Assembly (NCBI GenBank): GCA_030037185.1
Contig: JASHRR010000039.1
Coordinates: forward strand, 1-15,248
Length of the DNA: 15,248 nt
Source of the DNA: Xanthobacteraceae bacterium
GTDB lineage: Bacteria; Pseudomonadota; Alphaproteobacteria; Rhizobiales; Xanthobacteraceae
Reading direction: 5' to 3'
The notes below the pieces were generated by a model. It saw only the letters and a list, made by a program, of their open reading frames with translations, did not search any database and was not told the DNA's origin. Of this stretch, positions 15,242 through 15,248 are shown in pieces. Each line of letters opens with the position of its first letter. Position 1 is the first letter of the stretch. The position numbers were made by a program, and so were the translations under genes.

Positions 15242-15248
15242 GTTCGTC

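Overview
The window reads as the chromosome of a GC-rich alphaproteobacterium of the order Hyphomicrobiales, most likely the Bradyrhizobium/Rhodopseudomonas group. The evidence is protein flavour (ThrB of the APH-fold type, RNase HI, a 1-Cys peroxiredoxin, YqgE and a large EAL protein all have a Bradyrhizobium-like look), the run ispH-thrB-rnhA, and scattered extragenic palindromes of the form ACCCTC(C/G)CC..GGGG. This is judged from recognition only, without any database search.

Layout. (1) 1-1865, + strand: the 3' end of ispH, then thrB and rnhA, which overlap by 8 bp. (2) 1862-6204, - strand: a tripartite-efflux operon of an adaptor and an MdtC-like RND permease, joined by a 4-bp ATGA overlap. 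Its stop codon overlaps the rnhA stop tail to tail. (3) About 6430-8451: a gene graveyard. It holds the C-terminal relic of an alpha/beta hydrolase spliced to a small secreted-protein gene, a + strand LysR relic, a - strand LysR relic whose parts lie in the wrong order with one block inverted, and a small secreted-protein gene with three frame changes. The two LysR 5' ends form an inverted repeat. (4) 8688-9206: an intact five-helix membrane protein. (5) 9207-9631: no recognisable gene. (6) 9656-10141, - strand: peroxiredoxin. (7) 10508-12121: a divergent pair, a stand-alone DsbD-alpha-type periplasmic protein (-) and YqgE (+). (8) 12165-15041, - strand: a 958-aa membrane receptor with periplasmic domain, 7TM, PAS, GGDEF and EAL domains, probably started by TTG. 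(9) 15182-15241: two more palindromic repeats.

How it fits together. The outer blocks (ispH-thrB-rnhA and prx/DsbD-alpha/yqgE/EAL) look like conserved backbone. The middle, 1862 to about 9630, looks accessory: an efflux operon, then decayed LysR-plus-target gene pairs, then an orphan membrane protein. No phage, transposase, CRISPR array or RNA gene was recognised. I see no convincing new multi-gene system. The most unusual structure is the rearranged LysR graveyard; the most interesting protein is the EAL receptor, with a degenerate GGDEF motif and Asn in place of the first Asp of the EAL DDFGTG loop.
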